DNA of 64,000 bases from Nonomuraea guangzhouensis (GTDB lineage Bacteria > Actinomycetota > Actinomycetes > Streptosporangiales > Streptosporangiaceae). The notes under the pieces are model-generated. The model did not search any database, was not told the DNA's origin, and saw only the letters and a program-made list of their open reading frames with translations. Position 1 is the stretch's first letter; each line of letters opens with the position of its first letter. The stretch lies in the NCBI RefSeq assembly GCF_019396345.1, contig NZ_JAHKRM010000012.1, forward strand, positions 275,152 to 339,151, written 5' to 3'. Of this stretch, positions 9,099 to 17,011 are shown piece after piece. The translations under genes were made by a program, and so were the position numbers.

Positions 9099-9130
9099 CT
9101 CTGCTCCCGCAGGACCTCCCCGCACACCAA

Positions 9131-9158
9131 GACCCCGCCCGGCACGCCCGGCGGGGTC
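9131..9158. terminator. Bidirectional hairpin between convergent genes
   Basis: GACCCCGCC (9131-9139) and GGCGGGGTC (9150-9158) form a perfect 9-bp stem with a 10-nt loop between the MFS gene and the opposite-strand sigma-partner gene, so it can serve both. Confidence 0.75.
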
Positions 9159-9173
9159 GTGGTGCAGTGGCCC

Positions 9174-10037
9174 CTATCGGGGAGGCTGGTCCGTCCAGCC
9201 GGCGGTGACCCAGATGAATCTGTTGCCGAACGACACGCTTCCGTCGTTGCCGGTGAGGTAATTGGCGCGCGTCACTTGAGCGGTCTCGGGATCGACGACC
9301 AACTTGACCTCCCACTCAAAATCAGGATGGGGGAACCGCAGTTCCTGCCCGCCTTCGACCGCGCCCATGCTCTCGACTCCCGGAATCGTGGCGAGCGCCC
9401 GGAACGCCGCTGAACGGACCTCTGGCGGCGTCGGCAGCTCCGAGATCAGCGTGACAAGTGAGAAGAGCGGGTCACCGCGCTGCTCAGATGCGGTCATGGC
9501 GCCGTCACGCCCCTGAAGCCCGGCGAGCCGCGCCTTCAACGCCTCGGGATCTGTCGGCAGCCTTTCGAGGTCCTCAATGCTCACTTCGGCTCCCTTGAGC
9601 CTGAGCGGGGCCGGGTCTGCTACGACGACGCCGGGAGGTTCCTCCGGCTCGCCGATGGACCAGCGCCGGCCGTCGCGCGCGGTCCAGCTCTCCCGACGCA
9701 GGTTGTCCCCGTCCCGCATCTCACGTGTGACGTGCCAATAGGTACCGGAGCCTTGGGGCGTGCGTTCCGCGCTGACAGCGGCCATGAGCAGCACCTCCCT
9801 GCCTGAGGTGGGTGCGCCGACGGGCGTGATCACGCCCGTGACGAGCACGGCGACGACCGCCGCGGCGGCGGTGGCCAGGGTGAGCGCGGGTACGAGCCAC
9901 CCGGTCCGCCGCCCGCGGCCTCGCATCCTGTCCTGGAGCCGTTGAGGCCGCGGGGCGGGCAACGGACGGTCATCGTCCCCGACGATCTCCGCGCGAGCCG
10001 CCATGGCGTCGCGGAGCCGATCTTCGATGCTGTTCAT
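9174..10037 (-). CDS. CU044_5270-like membrane protein, presumed partner of the ECF sigma factor
   Basis: A 287-residue protein that starts MNSIEDRLRDAMAARAEIV, has a basic stretch and one transmembrane segment (about residues 46-68, rich in Ala and Val), then an extracytoplasmic part. This part contains WHVTREMRDGDNLRRESWTARDGRRW, repeated proline-rich turns and a C-terminal FEWEVKLVVDPETAQV block. This architecture recurs in actinomycetes directly after SigE-type ECF sigma genes. The ATG overlaps the sigma-factor stop (ATGA at 10037-10034), so the two are translationally coupled. By position it could be a membrane anti-sigma factor, but there is no zinc-binding HxxxCxxC motif, so the role is inferred. 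Confidence 0.7.
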   Translation of the reverse strand: MNSIEDRLRDAMAARAEIVGDDDRPLPAPRPQRLQDRMRGRGRRTGWLVPALTLATAAAAVVAVLVTGVITPVGAPTSGREVLLMAAVSAERTPQGSGTYWHVTREMRDGDNLRRESWTARDGRRWSIGEPEEPPGVVVADPAPLRLKGAEVSIEDLERLPTDPEALKARLAGLQGRDGAMTASEQRGDPLFSLVTLISELPTPPEVRSAAFRALATIPGVESMGAVEGGQELRFPHPDFEWEVKLVVDPETAQVTRANYLTGNDGSVSFGNRFIWVTAGWTDQPPR

Positions 10038-10576
10038 GCGTTGTCTCCCAGTTCGCGAAGGAGCTTGGCCAGGGCTCGGGCGGTCATGGACCTGACGGTG
10101 CTCTGCCTGACGCGCATGACCTCGGCGATCTCGGCGTCGGACAGGTCGAGGTAGAAGCGCATCACCAGGGCCTCTCGCTGGCGCCGCGGCAGGCGGGCCA
10201 GGGCGCGCAGCACCTCCCGCCGCGACTCCCCGATCAGGGCGGCGGTCTCCGCCGAGTCGGCCAGTCCCGCGACCGGCTCGGCCCGTCGCAGCGCGACCGC
10301 CCGGCGGCGAAGGACCGACCGGGAAGCATTGAGCACGCACGTCCTGACATAAGCGATCGTCGTGACTCCCGGCCGCCACCTGTCATGAAGCCGGGCGAAC
10401 ACGTCCTGCACCACGTCTTCGGCCGTCTCCTGGTCGCCGACGAGCAGCACCGCGAACCGCACAAGACTGAGCCGATGCTCGCGATAGAAGGCGACCAGCT
10501 CAGCGTCAGGGGATGCGGCCGGCGAAGCGGACACCCTCACTGCCGGCTCCGCCAGCCGCAACATTTCACTGTCCAT
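10034..10576 (-). CDS. ECF-type RNA polymerase sigma factor
   Basis: A 180-residue group 4 sigma factor. Region 2 is visible at residues 28-90 (FYREHRLSLVRFAVLLVGDQETAEDVVQDVFARLHDRW), with the core-binding DVVQDVF motif. Region 4 spans about 115-175 (LPRRQREALVMRFYLDLSDAEIAEVMRVRQSTVRSMTARALAKL), a clear helix-turn-helix that reads the -35 element. No C-terminal SnoaL extension is present. The protein belongs to the SigE-like ECF group often followed by a CU044_5270-family gene, as here. ATG at 10576 follows an intergenic region with no shared promoter. Targets are not visible. Confidence 0.9.
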   Translation of the reverse strand: MDSEMLRLAEPAVRVSASPAASPDAELVAFYREHRLSLVRFAVLLVGDQETAEDVVQDVFARLHDRWRPGVTTIAYVRTCVLNASRSVLRRRAVALRRAEPVAGLADSAETAALIGESRREVLRALARLPRRQREALVMRFYLDLSDAEIAEVMRVRQSTVRSMTARALAKLLRELGDNA

Positions 10577-10654
10577 GCACTATGAACGCGCACCCCTACT
10601 GATCCGCTGCTCCGCCACGTCGAAATGATTTCGCCGATCTACGGGCCGGCTTGG

Positions 10655-11227
10655 TCATTCCGGTTCGGGGAGATCGAAAGGAGGACCGAGCGGGGGGTCG
10701 GTGGCCAGGTTGAGTGCGGCGGCGAGGATGGTGAGGACCTGGCTCATGGCCTCGGGCGCGAACTCGTAGTCACCACGCCGCCGCTGTTTGATCAGCCTGG
10801 CGCTCTGCAGCGCGCGCAGGTGGTGATAGAGCTGGCCACTCGTGCTCTGCTCGCCGTCTCCGCCAAGGGCTTCCTGGAGGTCGGCCCGGCTGCACCGGCC
10901 CTGCCGTACGAGTGCGCCGAGCAGCGCCAGCCGCGGCTGGCTGCCGAGAGACTCCAGGATGTCGGCGACCGGCGCCCAGTCGGCCGACATCAACTCCGCG
11001 AGAGGGAGCTCCCTGGCCCAGAACCTCTCACCGTCGGGCAGCCGTACGGCTCCGACGTAGCCGACTGTCCCGGATCCGTTGTCCTTCTCCGCCTGGCGGC
11101 GCATCTCATGGATCACCCCCATGAGGGACGGCGACTCCGGTGGGCGTCGCGGCGGGCCGGCGGGGTCGGCCAGCCCCTCCAGACGGGCGATCCGGGCCTC
11201 GAGCTCGGCGAATCTTTCCTCGCTCAT
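10655..11227 (-). CDS. ArsR-like winged-helix transcriptional regulator
   Basis: A 190-residue regulator. The first third is a coiled-coil-like stretch (SEERFAELEARIARLEGL). The C-terminal half is a winged helix: PVADILESLGSQPRLALLGALVRQGRCSRADLQEAL, then GQLYHHLRALQSARLIKQRRRGDYEF, which matches the ArsR/GntR-like recognition helix and wing. There are no metal-binding cysteines, so it is probably not a metal sensor. ATG at 11227 has AGGAG upstream. A 14-bp near-palindrome in its own promoter suggests autoregulation. It lies downstream of, and on the same strand as, the ABC-2 permease at 11307-12839 and may control that exporter. Confidence 0.78.
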   Translation of the reverse strand: MSEERFAELEARIARLEGLADPAGPPRRPPESPSLMGVIHEMRRQAEKDNGSGTVGYVGAVRLPDGERFWARELPLAELMSADWAPVADILESLGSQPRLALLGALVRQGRCSRADLQEALGGDGEQSTSGQLYHHLRALQSARLIKQRRRGDYEFAPEAMSQVLTILAAALNLATDPPLGPPFDLPEPE

Positions 11228-11253
11228 CGCGCTCTCCTACGTTTTTCCATAAT

Positions 11254-11267
11254 TACGATATAGCGTA
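11254..11267. promoter_or_regulatory. Near-palindrome in the ArsR-like gene promoter
   Basis: TACGATATAGCGTA is a 14-bp palindrome with one mismatched pair. It lies 27 bases before the regulator's start in an AT-rich spot that can also serve as its -10 region (CTATAT on the minus strand). It probably is the regulator's own operator. Confidence 0.5.
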
Positions 11268-11306
11268 GAAGGCTGACTTGGGCATGGCAAGGGGCCCTCC
11301 GCCCCT

Positions 11307-12839
11307 TCAGGTGAGCGGAGCTTTCCTGCGGTGTACGGCCATCGCCGCCCCGAGGGCGAGCGCGGCATAGGCGCAGGTCACGGCCAAACCTGCCCATGGC
11401 GGGAGCGGGTAATAGCCCCCGATCAGTGACTGGTCCACGTCCACATGCGCGTATGTGGGGACGCTCTGCGTGATCGCGAACCCGGCGGCCGGGGTGATCG
11501 CCAGCAGCCATGGCAGCACGCCCGCGGTCGCCAGCAGGTACGGCACGACGACCAGCGCGACGGCCAGCCCGATGGCGACGACGGCCCGCTTGACCAGCGC
11601 GGCCAGGCCCAGAGCCAGCACGGCGGTGACCGCGGTCAGCGCCGCGTAGCCGACGATCACCCGCAGCTCGGTGCCCAGGGTGATCGGCTGAATCGGGTTC
11701 TGGTTGGCACGCAACATCGCCAGGCCGACAGGGACCACGGCCCCCGAGGTCACCAGCCCCGCCACGAACGCGACCGCGCCGACCACCACGGCCTTTGCCG
11801 CCAGCAGCCGCGCCGTCAGCAGCCGCGCCGGCTGCGGCTCGGCCGGCGGGCCGGTCCCGATCAGCCGGCGCCGGTGTTCCGCCGTGAAGAACGTGACCGC
11901 CACCACGAGCACCAGGATCAGCCCCACGGCCCCGCCGATCAGCATGAGGTCGGCGCGCAGGCCGCCCCCCGCCGTGGCGGGCCCGATGTCACCGGTCCCG
12001 GTCACGATGAGCTTGTCGCCGGACTCGACCACCCCGCCCGGGTGATGCGGGGTCTTGCCGTCGGACTCCATGGCGACGCCGACGTCGTCGCGGCGCCACG
12101 AACCTTTCGCGCCCTGCACCGTGATCTGGTCGAAGGTGGCGGTGGCCTGCGCGAAAGCTTCCGCCATCGTCCACACCGCGCCTGGCGAGGCGGCGAACAG
12201 CCCGATCTCGGCCGTCTCCGGCAGCCCGGTCAGCTCGACCGTGCTGACCTCGGTCCACGCCTTGCCGTCGTCCGACTCGTAGCCGGTGATGGTGTCGCCC
12301 GACCTGGTCAGCCGCAGCCACTGGGGGCCGTTGTGCGGACCGCCGGGCACGTCATGGGTGAAGTTGTACTGCATCCGCACGCCGTGATAGCCGGTGAGCA
12401 TGACGGCGGCGTACGGTGTGCCCTGCTTGAGGCTCTGCCTGACCAGGAGCCCGGCCTTCGCCCATGGCACCACTCCCTCCTTGACGTTACGCACCCCGGG
12501 CACGACGTCCGGCAGCCGAATCTGCCCGGTCATGTCCGACACCCGGGCGGTGATGCTGCCGTTCCCCTTGAGCGGCTGGTGCACGAAGTAGTACCTGTCG
12601 TTCACCGCCGTGCCATCGGGCCCCACCAAAGGCGCCGGGCAGGCACCCTCGCCCTTCCCGGTCACGCAGGTGGTGCGGGCGCCCCCGGCGATCAGCAGTC
12701 CGAGCGACACGGTGACCAGCACGGAGGCCGCCATAGTGATCATCCAGCCGCGCGCGGAGCGGAACCTGGTCCACTCCCCGCGCAGCGACTGGAGGAAGCT
12801 GGCCCGTTGGCCGGCTCGGTGAGGCGTGAATGAACTCAT
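11307..12839 (-). CDS. ABC-2-type permease with DUF1349-like extracytoplasmic insert (copy 1)
   Basis: A 510-residue membrane protein. A cytoplasmic start and TM1 (about 33-52) are followed by roughly 250 extracytoplasmic residues, then five or six more membrane segments from residue 300 on. The insert reads like a concanavalin-type beta-sandwich of the DUF1349 kind: YYFVHQPLKGNGSITARVSDM, PWAKAGLLVRQSLKQGTPYAAVML, GVRMQYNF, WLRLTRSGDTITGYESDDGKAWTEV. Its paralogue is at 14439-15935. No ATPase gene follows it directly; the one at 15932-16879 could serve both. ATG at 12839 is chosen because longer starts would run into the response-regulator promoter. The region upstream is a diverged copy of the region upstream of the ATPase gene. 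Confidence 0.8.
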   Translation of the reverse strand: MSSFTPHRAGQRASFLQSLRGEWTRFRSARGWMITMAASVLVTVSLGLLIAGGARTTCVTGKGEGACPAPLVGPDGTAVNDRYYFVHQPLKGNGSITARVSDMTGQIRLPDVVPGVRNVKEGVVPWAKAGLLVRQSLKQGTPYAAVMLTGYHGVRMQYNFTHDVPGGPHNGPQWLRLTRSGDTITGYESDDGKAWTEVSTVELTGLPETAEIGLFAASPGAVWTMAEAFAQATATFDQITVQGAKGSWRRDDVGVAMESDGKTPHHPGGVVESGDKLIVTGTGDIGPATAGGGLRADLMLIGGAVGLILVLVVAVTFFTAEHRRRLIGTGPPAEPQPARLLTARLLAAKAVVVGAVAFVAGLVTSGAVVPVGLAMLRANQNPIQPITLGTELRVIVGYAALTAVTAVLALGLAALVKRAVVAIGLAVALVVVPYLLATAGVLPWLLAITPAAGFAITQSVPTYAHVDVDQSLIGGYYPLPPWAGLAVTCAYAALALGAAMAVHRRKAPLT

Positions 12840-12931
12840 GCCGACGGTTGTACGCGGCACCCGGTCCCAGCCGGGTCGCGGCGGCTGCGACCTAGCTGGA
12901 ACCGGGGGTCTGGCATCGTTGACCCATGGCA
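12837..12931. repeat. Promoter-region repeat, copy A
   Basis: From the start codon of permease copy 1 outward, about 95 bases align without gaps to 16877-16971, with roughly 70 percent identity by eye. Both copies begin at the start codon of a minus-strand ABC gene and lead to a plus-strand two-component gene. The copy holds the operator listed at 12863-12903. Confidence 0.7.
12863..12903. promoter_or_regulatory. Nested inverted repeat between permease copy 1 and response regulator
   Basis: Outer arms GGTCCCAGC (12863-12871) and GCTGGAACC (12895-12903) enclose inner arms GGTCGC (12874-12879) and GCGACC (12887-12892). The element lies in a divergent promoter region and recurs at 16903-16943, so it is a good candidate site for the response regulator encoded next to it. 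Confidence 0.6.
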
Positions 12932-12984
12932 CCTCGACCCGGCGGCCGGTCCGGCCGCCCCGCCCGTACGACGACCGGTGGTGA

Positions 12985-13653
12985 GTGGCGGTGAGGGTCC
13001 TCGTCGTCGAGGACTTCGAGGTCCTCGCCCGCTCCATCGGAACCGGGCTGCGCCGCGAGGGCATGGCTGTCGACGTCGTCCTGGACGGGACCGACGCCCT
13101 CGACCGCCTGGCCCTCACCCGCTACGACGTGGTGATCCTCGACCGCGACCTGCCCGGCGTGCACGGGGACGAGATCTGCCGGCGCCTGGCCCACGGCCGC
13201 TGCGAGACCCGTGTACTGATGCTCACCGCCTCCGGCACGATCGAGGACCGGGTCGACGGGCTCAGTCTCGGTGCCGACGACTACCTGCCCAAGCCGTTCG
13301 CGTTCGCCGAACTGGTCGCCCGCGTCCGTGCCCTGGCCCGCCGCGCCACCCCGCCGCTGCCGCCCACCCTGGCCTGCGGGGACATCACCCTCGATCCGGC
13401 CCGCCGTACCGCGTTCCGGGCCGGGCGGCGCCTTGAGCTGAGCCCCAGGGAATTCGGCCTGCTCGAATGCCTGCTCGCCGTGCCGGGCCTGGTCATCTCC
13501 GCCGAAGAGCTGCTCGAGCGGGTCTGGGACGAGGCCGCCGACCCCTTCAGCAGTGCCGTCAAGCACACCATGCACCGGTTGCGGGCCAAGCTGGGCGACC
13601 CGCCCGTGATCGAGACCATCCGCGAAGGCGGCTACCGCATCGGACCGTCCTGA
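12985..13653 (+). CDS. OmpR-family response regulator
   Basis: A 222-residue two-component regulator. The receiver domain (residues 1-115) starts VRVLVVEDFEV, has the phospho-accepting Asp53 in VVILDRDLPG, the Thr of MLTASG and the Lys of YLPKPF. The DNA-binding domain (about 125-222) is a winged helix (LELSPREFGLLECLL, SSAVKHTMHRLRAKLG, IETIREGGYRIGPS). GTG at 12985 or 12991 can start it. It should pair with the histidine kinase at 17008, but the ABC operon lies between them. Its last codons are duplicated in front of that kinase. The likely role is control of the flanking ABC-2 exporters. Confidence 0.92.
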   Translation: MAVRVLVVEDFEVLARSIGTGLRREGMAVDVVLDGTDALDRLALTRYDVVILDRDLPGVHGDEICRRLAHGRCETRVLMLTASGTIEDRVDGLSLGADDYLPKPFAFAELVARVRALARRATPPLPPTLACGDITLDPARRTAFRAGRRLELSPREFGLLECLLAVPGLVISAEELLERVWDEAADPFSSAVKHTMHRLRAKLGDPPVIETIREGGYRIGPS

Positions 13654-13665
13654 CCTCACGAAAGC

Positions 13666-14442
13666 TCAGGCGTCACGCAGCCGCAGCGCCAGCGCTCCGG
13701 CGACAAGCGCGGCAGCGGCCCAGGCGGCGAGGATGCCGAGACCTGCCCACGGGCTGACGGGCAGGTTGTGGAGATCGGTGGTGGCCTGGATGGCCAGCCC
13801 GGCGCTCATGGGCCCGATCTGCTGAAGCAGGCGCCGCCAGTGCGGATCGCCGATCGCCTGGGAGAGGATGGGGAACAGGTAGAGCAGGCCGAGGACGACC
13901 CCGATACTGGCCGCGGAGTCCCGTGCGACTGCGGCGACGCCGAGGCTGAGCAGGGCGATCAGCGCCAGGTAGAGGATCGATCCGACGGCCGCACGCAGCG
14001 TGGGCCCGTCGGCCAGGGTCAAGGGCGGGTAGCCGTGGTCAGCGGTGAAGCCGTGGCCGGGCAGGATGAGCCGCCCCGCCAGCAGCGACCCGAGAACCGC
14101 GACGGTCCCGGCCGCGGCCACGACGCCGGTGAGGGTGACGGCTTTGGCCGCGAGGACGGTGCCCCGGTGCGGCATGGCCGCCAGGGTGGTACGGATGAAG
14201 CCCGAGCCGTACTCGCGGCTGATGACCAGCACGGCCAGGATGGCGACCAGCGCCTGGCCCAGCGTGACGCCGGTGAGGCTGAGTTCGGTCGTGTCGTAGC
14301 CGCAGCCGGCGGCGCCACAGGTCATCACCGCGGTCGCCACGGCGCTCACGGCCACGGTCAGCGCGACGGTGCCGAGCAGCAGCCACAGCGAGCCGGCGAC
14401 CGTCCGCATCTTCGTCCACTCCGCGTGCAGGGCCGCTCTCAT
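13666..14442 (-). CDS. ABC-2-type permease
   Basis: A 258-residue membrane protein with six predicted segments (MRAALHAEWTKMRTVAGSLWLLLGTVAL at the start, then ISREYGSGFIRTTLAAMPHRGTVLAAKAV in a loop). The HAEWTKMRT opening and the REYGSGFIRTTL loop are characteristic of actinomycete ABC-2 exporter permeases. It lacks the beta-sandwich insert of its two neighbours. ATG at 14442 overlaps the stop of the upstream permease (ATGA) and has AGGAGG upstream. It is the last gene of the three-gene exporter operon and probably forms a heterodimer with the larger permease. Confidence 0.85.
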   Translation of the reverse strand: MRAALHAEWTKMRTVAGSLWLLLGTVALTVAVSAVATAVMTCGAAGCGYDTTELSLTGVTLGQALVAILAVLVISREYGSGFIRTTLAAMPHRGTVLAAKAVTLTGVVAAAGTVAVLGSLLAGRLILPGHGFTADHGYPPLTLADGPTLRAAVGSILYLALIALLSLGVAAVARDSAASIGVVLGLLYLFPILSQAIGDPHWRRLLQQIGPMSAGLAIQATTDLHNLPVSPWAGLGILAAWAAAALVAGALALRLRDA

Positions 14443-15935
14443 GCGTCCCTCCTGCGGAGTACGACGGCTGCCACGGCCAGGCTCACCACCGCGTAACCGG
14501 CCAGGACGGCGAGCCCTGCCCACGGCGTCAGCGGGTAATAGCCGTTGTACGGCGTATAGACGCTCGTGACCTGGTGATAGGGCACCAACGTCTGCTGGAC
14601 GGCGAAGGCCGCGGCCGGTGTCACCCGGGCCAGCACGTCCGACACGCCCGCGGGCAGGAACGGGATCTGGGCGAGCAGGATGTAGGGCAGCACGATGGCC
14701 GCGGCCACGCTGGTGACCGCCCCGGCACCGCGCCGGAACATGGCGCCGACGGCGAGAGCCAGGATCGAGGCGGCCGCGAGCAGGGCGGCGGTCCCGAACG
14801 CGATCCTCAGCTGGCCCGAGAACGTCACCGGCCACAGGTACACGCCGTTGGCCCGCGCGAGCCCCTCGCCGAGCGGAATCGCGACGGCCGATCCCGCCAG
14901 CCCGGCGACGAACGTGACCGCGCCCAGGACGATGGCCTTGGCCGCCAGCACCCGGCCCCGCCTCGGGCTGGCGGCCAGGGTGGCGTAGATCATGCCTTCC
15001 CGGTATTCGGCGGTGATGAACTGCGTTCCCACGACGATCACCGCGATCAGCGCGGCGAACGTGCCGGTGAGGATCTCTCCGAGGGTGCCGCCGGTGGTCA
15101 GAGCCAGGCGAACGGCGGGCGCTATGTCGCCGGAACCGCTCACCGTGAAGCGGCCGCCAGATTCCGTGAACGAACCCGAGGTGCTGGGGGATTTGTGCCC
15201 CACCTGGTCGCCTGTCCAGTTTCCACCGGCCCAGCGCCCCTGGCTACGAAGATCCCCGAAGACGGCCGTGGCCACGGTGGGGACCGTGCCCATGCCGTCC
15301 ACGGAGGGCGGAGACGCGATGAACAGCCCGCCTTGCGCGGTCGCTCCGAGGCCGCTCACGTGCACGGTGCCCACCTTGGTCCAGCGCGTGCCGTCGGCGG
15401 AGGCATAGCCGGTGATCGCGTCGCCGGAGCGGTCCAGCCGCAGCCAGCGGGGAGAGATGGTGAATCCGGCCGTGTCGTTGACGTAGTTGTGCTGCATCCG
15501 TACGCCGTGGGCGCCGGTGACCATGATCGCCGCGTACGGTGATCCCTGGCGGGTGCCCCCTTTGAGGATGAGCCCGGCCTTCGCCCACGGCACGCTGCCA
15601 GGCCGCAGGTTCGCGGGACCCGTGAGGATGCTGCTCCTGAGCGCGGAGACGGAGACGGTGATGCTGCCGTTTCCGGTCAGCGGCCGGTGCACGAAGTAGA
15701 AGCTGTCGGTAACCGGTTCGCCATCGGGTCCGATCGGGACGGCCGGCGCGTCACGCTGATCGCTGCTGACCCCGGCGAGCAGGGCGACCAGCACCATCAT
15801 CAGCGCCGCGGCCACCATGGCGAGCACCCACGCCCGGACGGAGCGGAACTTGGTCCACTCCGCGTGCAGCACCTGGGGGAAGCCGTCGCGCCCGGCCCGC
15901 TGGGCCGATGGCCGCCGCGTCATGGTGGGGGTCAC
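14439..15935 (-). CDS. ABC-2-type permease with DUF1349-like extracytoplasmic insert (copy 2)
   Basis: A 498-residue paralogue of the permease at 11307-12839, with the same order: short cytoplasmic start, TM1, a beta-rich extracytoplasmic insert of about 230 residues, then a membrane bundle. Shared blocks in the insert are FYFVHRPLTGNGSITVSVS, PWAKAGLILKGGTRQGSPYAAIMVTG, GVRMQHNY, and WLRLDRSGDAITGYASADGTRWTKVG. After TM2 the loop ITAEYREGMIYATLAASPRRGRVLAAKAIVLGAV matches ABC-2 exporters. GTG at 15935 overlaps the ATPase stop as GTGA; ATG at 15923 is an alternative. The insert may bind a ligand or cell-wall glycan outside the membrane. This is inferred from fold resemblance only. Confidence 0.82.
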   Translation of the reverse strand: MTPTMTRRPSAQRAGRDGFPQVLHAEWTKFRSVRAWVLAMVAAALMMVLVALLAGVSSDQRDAPAVPIGPDGEPVTDSFYFVHRPLTGNGSITVSVSALRSSILTGPANLRPGSVPWAKAGLILKGGTRQGSPYAAIMVTGAHGVRMQHNYVNDTAGFTISPRWLRLDRSGDAITGYASADGTRWTKVGTVHVSGLGATAQGGLFIASPPSVDGMGTVPTVATAVFGDLRSQGRWAGGNWTGDQVGHKSPSTSGSFTESGGRFTVSGSGDIAPAVRLALTTGGTLGEILTGTFAALIAVIVVGTQFITAEYREGMIYATLAASPRRGRVLAAKAIVLGAVTFVAGLAGSAVAIPLGEGLARANGVYLWPVTFSGQLRIAFGTAALLAAASILALAVGAMFRRGAGAVTSVAAAIVLPYILLAQIPFLPAGVSDVLARVTPAAAFAVQQTLVPYHQVTSVYTPYNGYYPLTPWAGLAVLAGYAVVSLAVAAVVLRRRDA

Positions 15936-16879
15936 CGCCGCACCTGCGCGGGCGTCGCGGCGCGGAACTCGACCGCCTCGCGGGTGAGCTCCAGATAGAC
16001 GTCCTCCAACGAGGCGCGATGCGCTGACACCTCGGAGAACGCGACCCCGCTCTCACGCAGCAGCGTCACGACACGATCCGCGGGCAGGCCGGAGACGGTG
16101 ACGGTGTCCGGGCCGATGGCCTCCACGGTCGCGCCGGCCCGCGCGAGCACCGTCATCGCCTCCGGACGGGCCATGGTGCGCAGGGCGACCCGGTTCTGGG
16201 ACGCGGCCGCGATCAGGTCGGCCACGCCGGCGTCGGCGATGACCTTGCCGCGCCCGACCAGGACGAGATGATCGGCCGTGTCCTGCAACTCGCTCATCAG
16301 GTGGCTGGACGCCAGCACGGCGCGGCCCTGAGCGGCCAGTGACCGCAGGAATCCACGCATCCAGATGATGCCGTCGGGGTCCATGCCGTTGAACGGCTCA
16401 TCGAGCATGATGATCGGCGGATCACCCAGCAGGGCCGCGGCGATCCCGAGCCGTTGCCGCATGCCGAGCGAGTAGCCGCCGGCCTTGCGCCGGGCCGCCG
16501 AGGCCAGGCCGACCTGCTCGATCACCTGGTCCACCCGCCGCGCCGCCAGGCCCTGTGAATGCGCCAGCCAGAGCAGGTGGTTACGGGCACTCCGGCTCGG
16601 GTGCAACGCCGCCGCGTCCAGCAGCGAACCGAGGTGGCTCAGCGGCTGCCGAAGGCTGCGGTACGGCTTCCCGTCGATCAGCGCGGTGCCCTCGTCCACC
16701 GCGTTCAGGCCCAGGATGACGCGCATCGTGGTCGACTTCCCGGCCCCGTTCGGCCCCACGAAGCCGGTCACCTGCCCCGGATGGACGGAAAAGGACATGC
16801 CGTCGAGGGCTTGGGTCGCCCCGTACCGCTTGCGCAGCCCGGCGACGACGATCCCTGGGGCGGTTGGGTGTGGTCTCAT
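15932..16879 (-). CDS. ABC-2 exporter ATPase
   Basis: A 315-residue cytoplasmic ATPase of the CcmA/DrrA type. Walker A is GPNGAGKST, the signature region is YSLGMQQRLG-like (YSLGMRQRLGIAAALL), and Walker B is IIMLDEPFNGMDP. The C-terminal 80 residues (RTMARPEAMTVLARAGATVEAIGPDTVTVSG) form the regulatory tail usual in drug or peptide exporters. ATG at 16879 is preferred because it aligns with the start of permease copy 1 in the duplicated promoter region; an upstream start would add 33 residues without homology. It heads an operon of three genes joined by 4-nt overlaps and faces the histidine kinase. Confidence 0.92.
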   Translation of the reverse strand: MRPHPTAPGIVVAGLRKRYGATQALDGMSFSVHPGQVTGFVGPNGAGKSTTMRVILGLNAVDEGTALIDGKPYRSLRQPLSHLGSLLDAAALHPSRSARNHLLWLAHSQGLAARRVDQVIEQVGLASAARRKAGGYSLGMRQRLGIAAALLGDPPIIMLDEPFNGMDPDGIIWMRGFLRSLAAQGRAVLASSHLMSELQDTADHLVLVGRGKVIADAGVADLIAAASQNRVALRTMARPEAMTVLARAGATVEAIGPDTVTVSGLPADRVVTLLRESGVAFSEVSAHRASLEDVYLELTREAVEFRAATPAQVRR

Positions 16880-16974
16880 GCGGACAGGTGTACATCGCTC
16901 CTGGTTCCAGCCCGGTCTCAACTGCCGCGACCCGGTTGGAACCTGCGACCTGGCAGTGTTGGGCAAGTGACACG
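16877..16974. repeat. Promoter-region repeat, copy B
   Basis: This is the second copy of the repeat at 12837-12931, between the exporter ATPase start and the kinase. It contains perfect inverted arms GGTTCCA (16903-16909) and TGGAACC (16937-16943), with inner half-matching arms GGTCTC and GCGACC, equivalent to the operator in copy A. Confidence 0.7.
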
Positions 16975-17011
16975 TCAAAACGGCGACCCGTTCCGCATCG
17001 GACCGTCATGA
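16967..17011 (+). pseudogene. 15-codon remnant of a response-regulator gene fused to the kinase start
   Basis: GTG at 16967 opens a frame of 14 residues ending FRIGPS, with its TGA overlapping the kinase ATG as ATGA. The response regulator at 12985 ends YRIGPS, and the shared nucleotides CCGCATCGGACCGTC are identical (13635-13649 and 16993-17007). The remnant therefore looks like a second regulator gene reduced to its first and last codons. It may still act as a translated leader that couples expression of the kinase. Confidence 0.65.

Noticed and set aside
9174..10037. Zinc-type anti-sigma factor (ZAS) assignment for the sigma partner
   Set aside because: There is no HxxxCxxC motif, so only the operon position supports an anti-sigma role.
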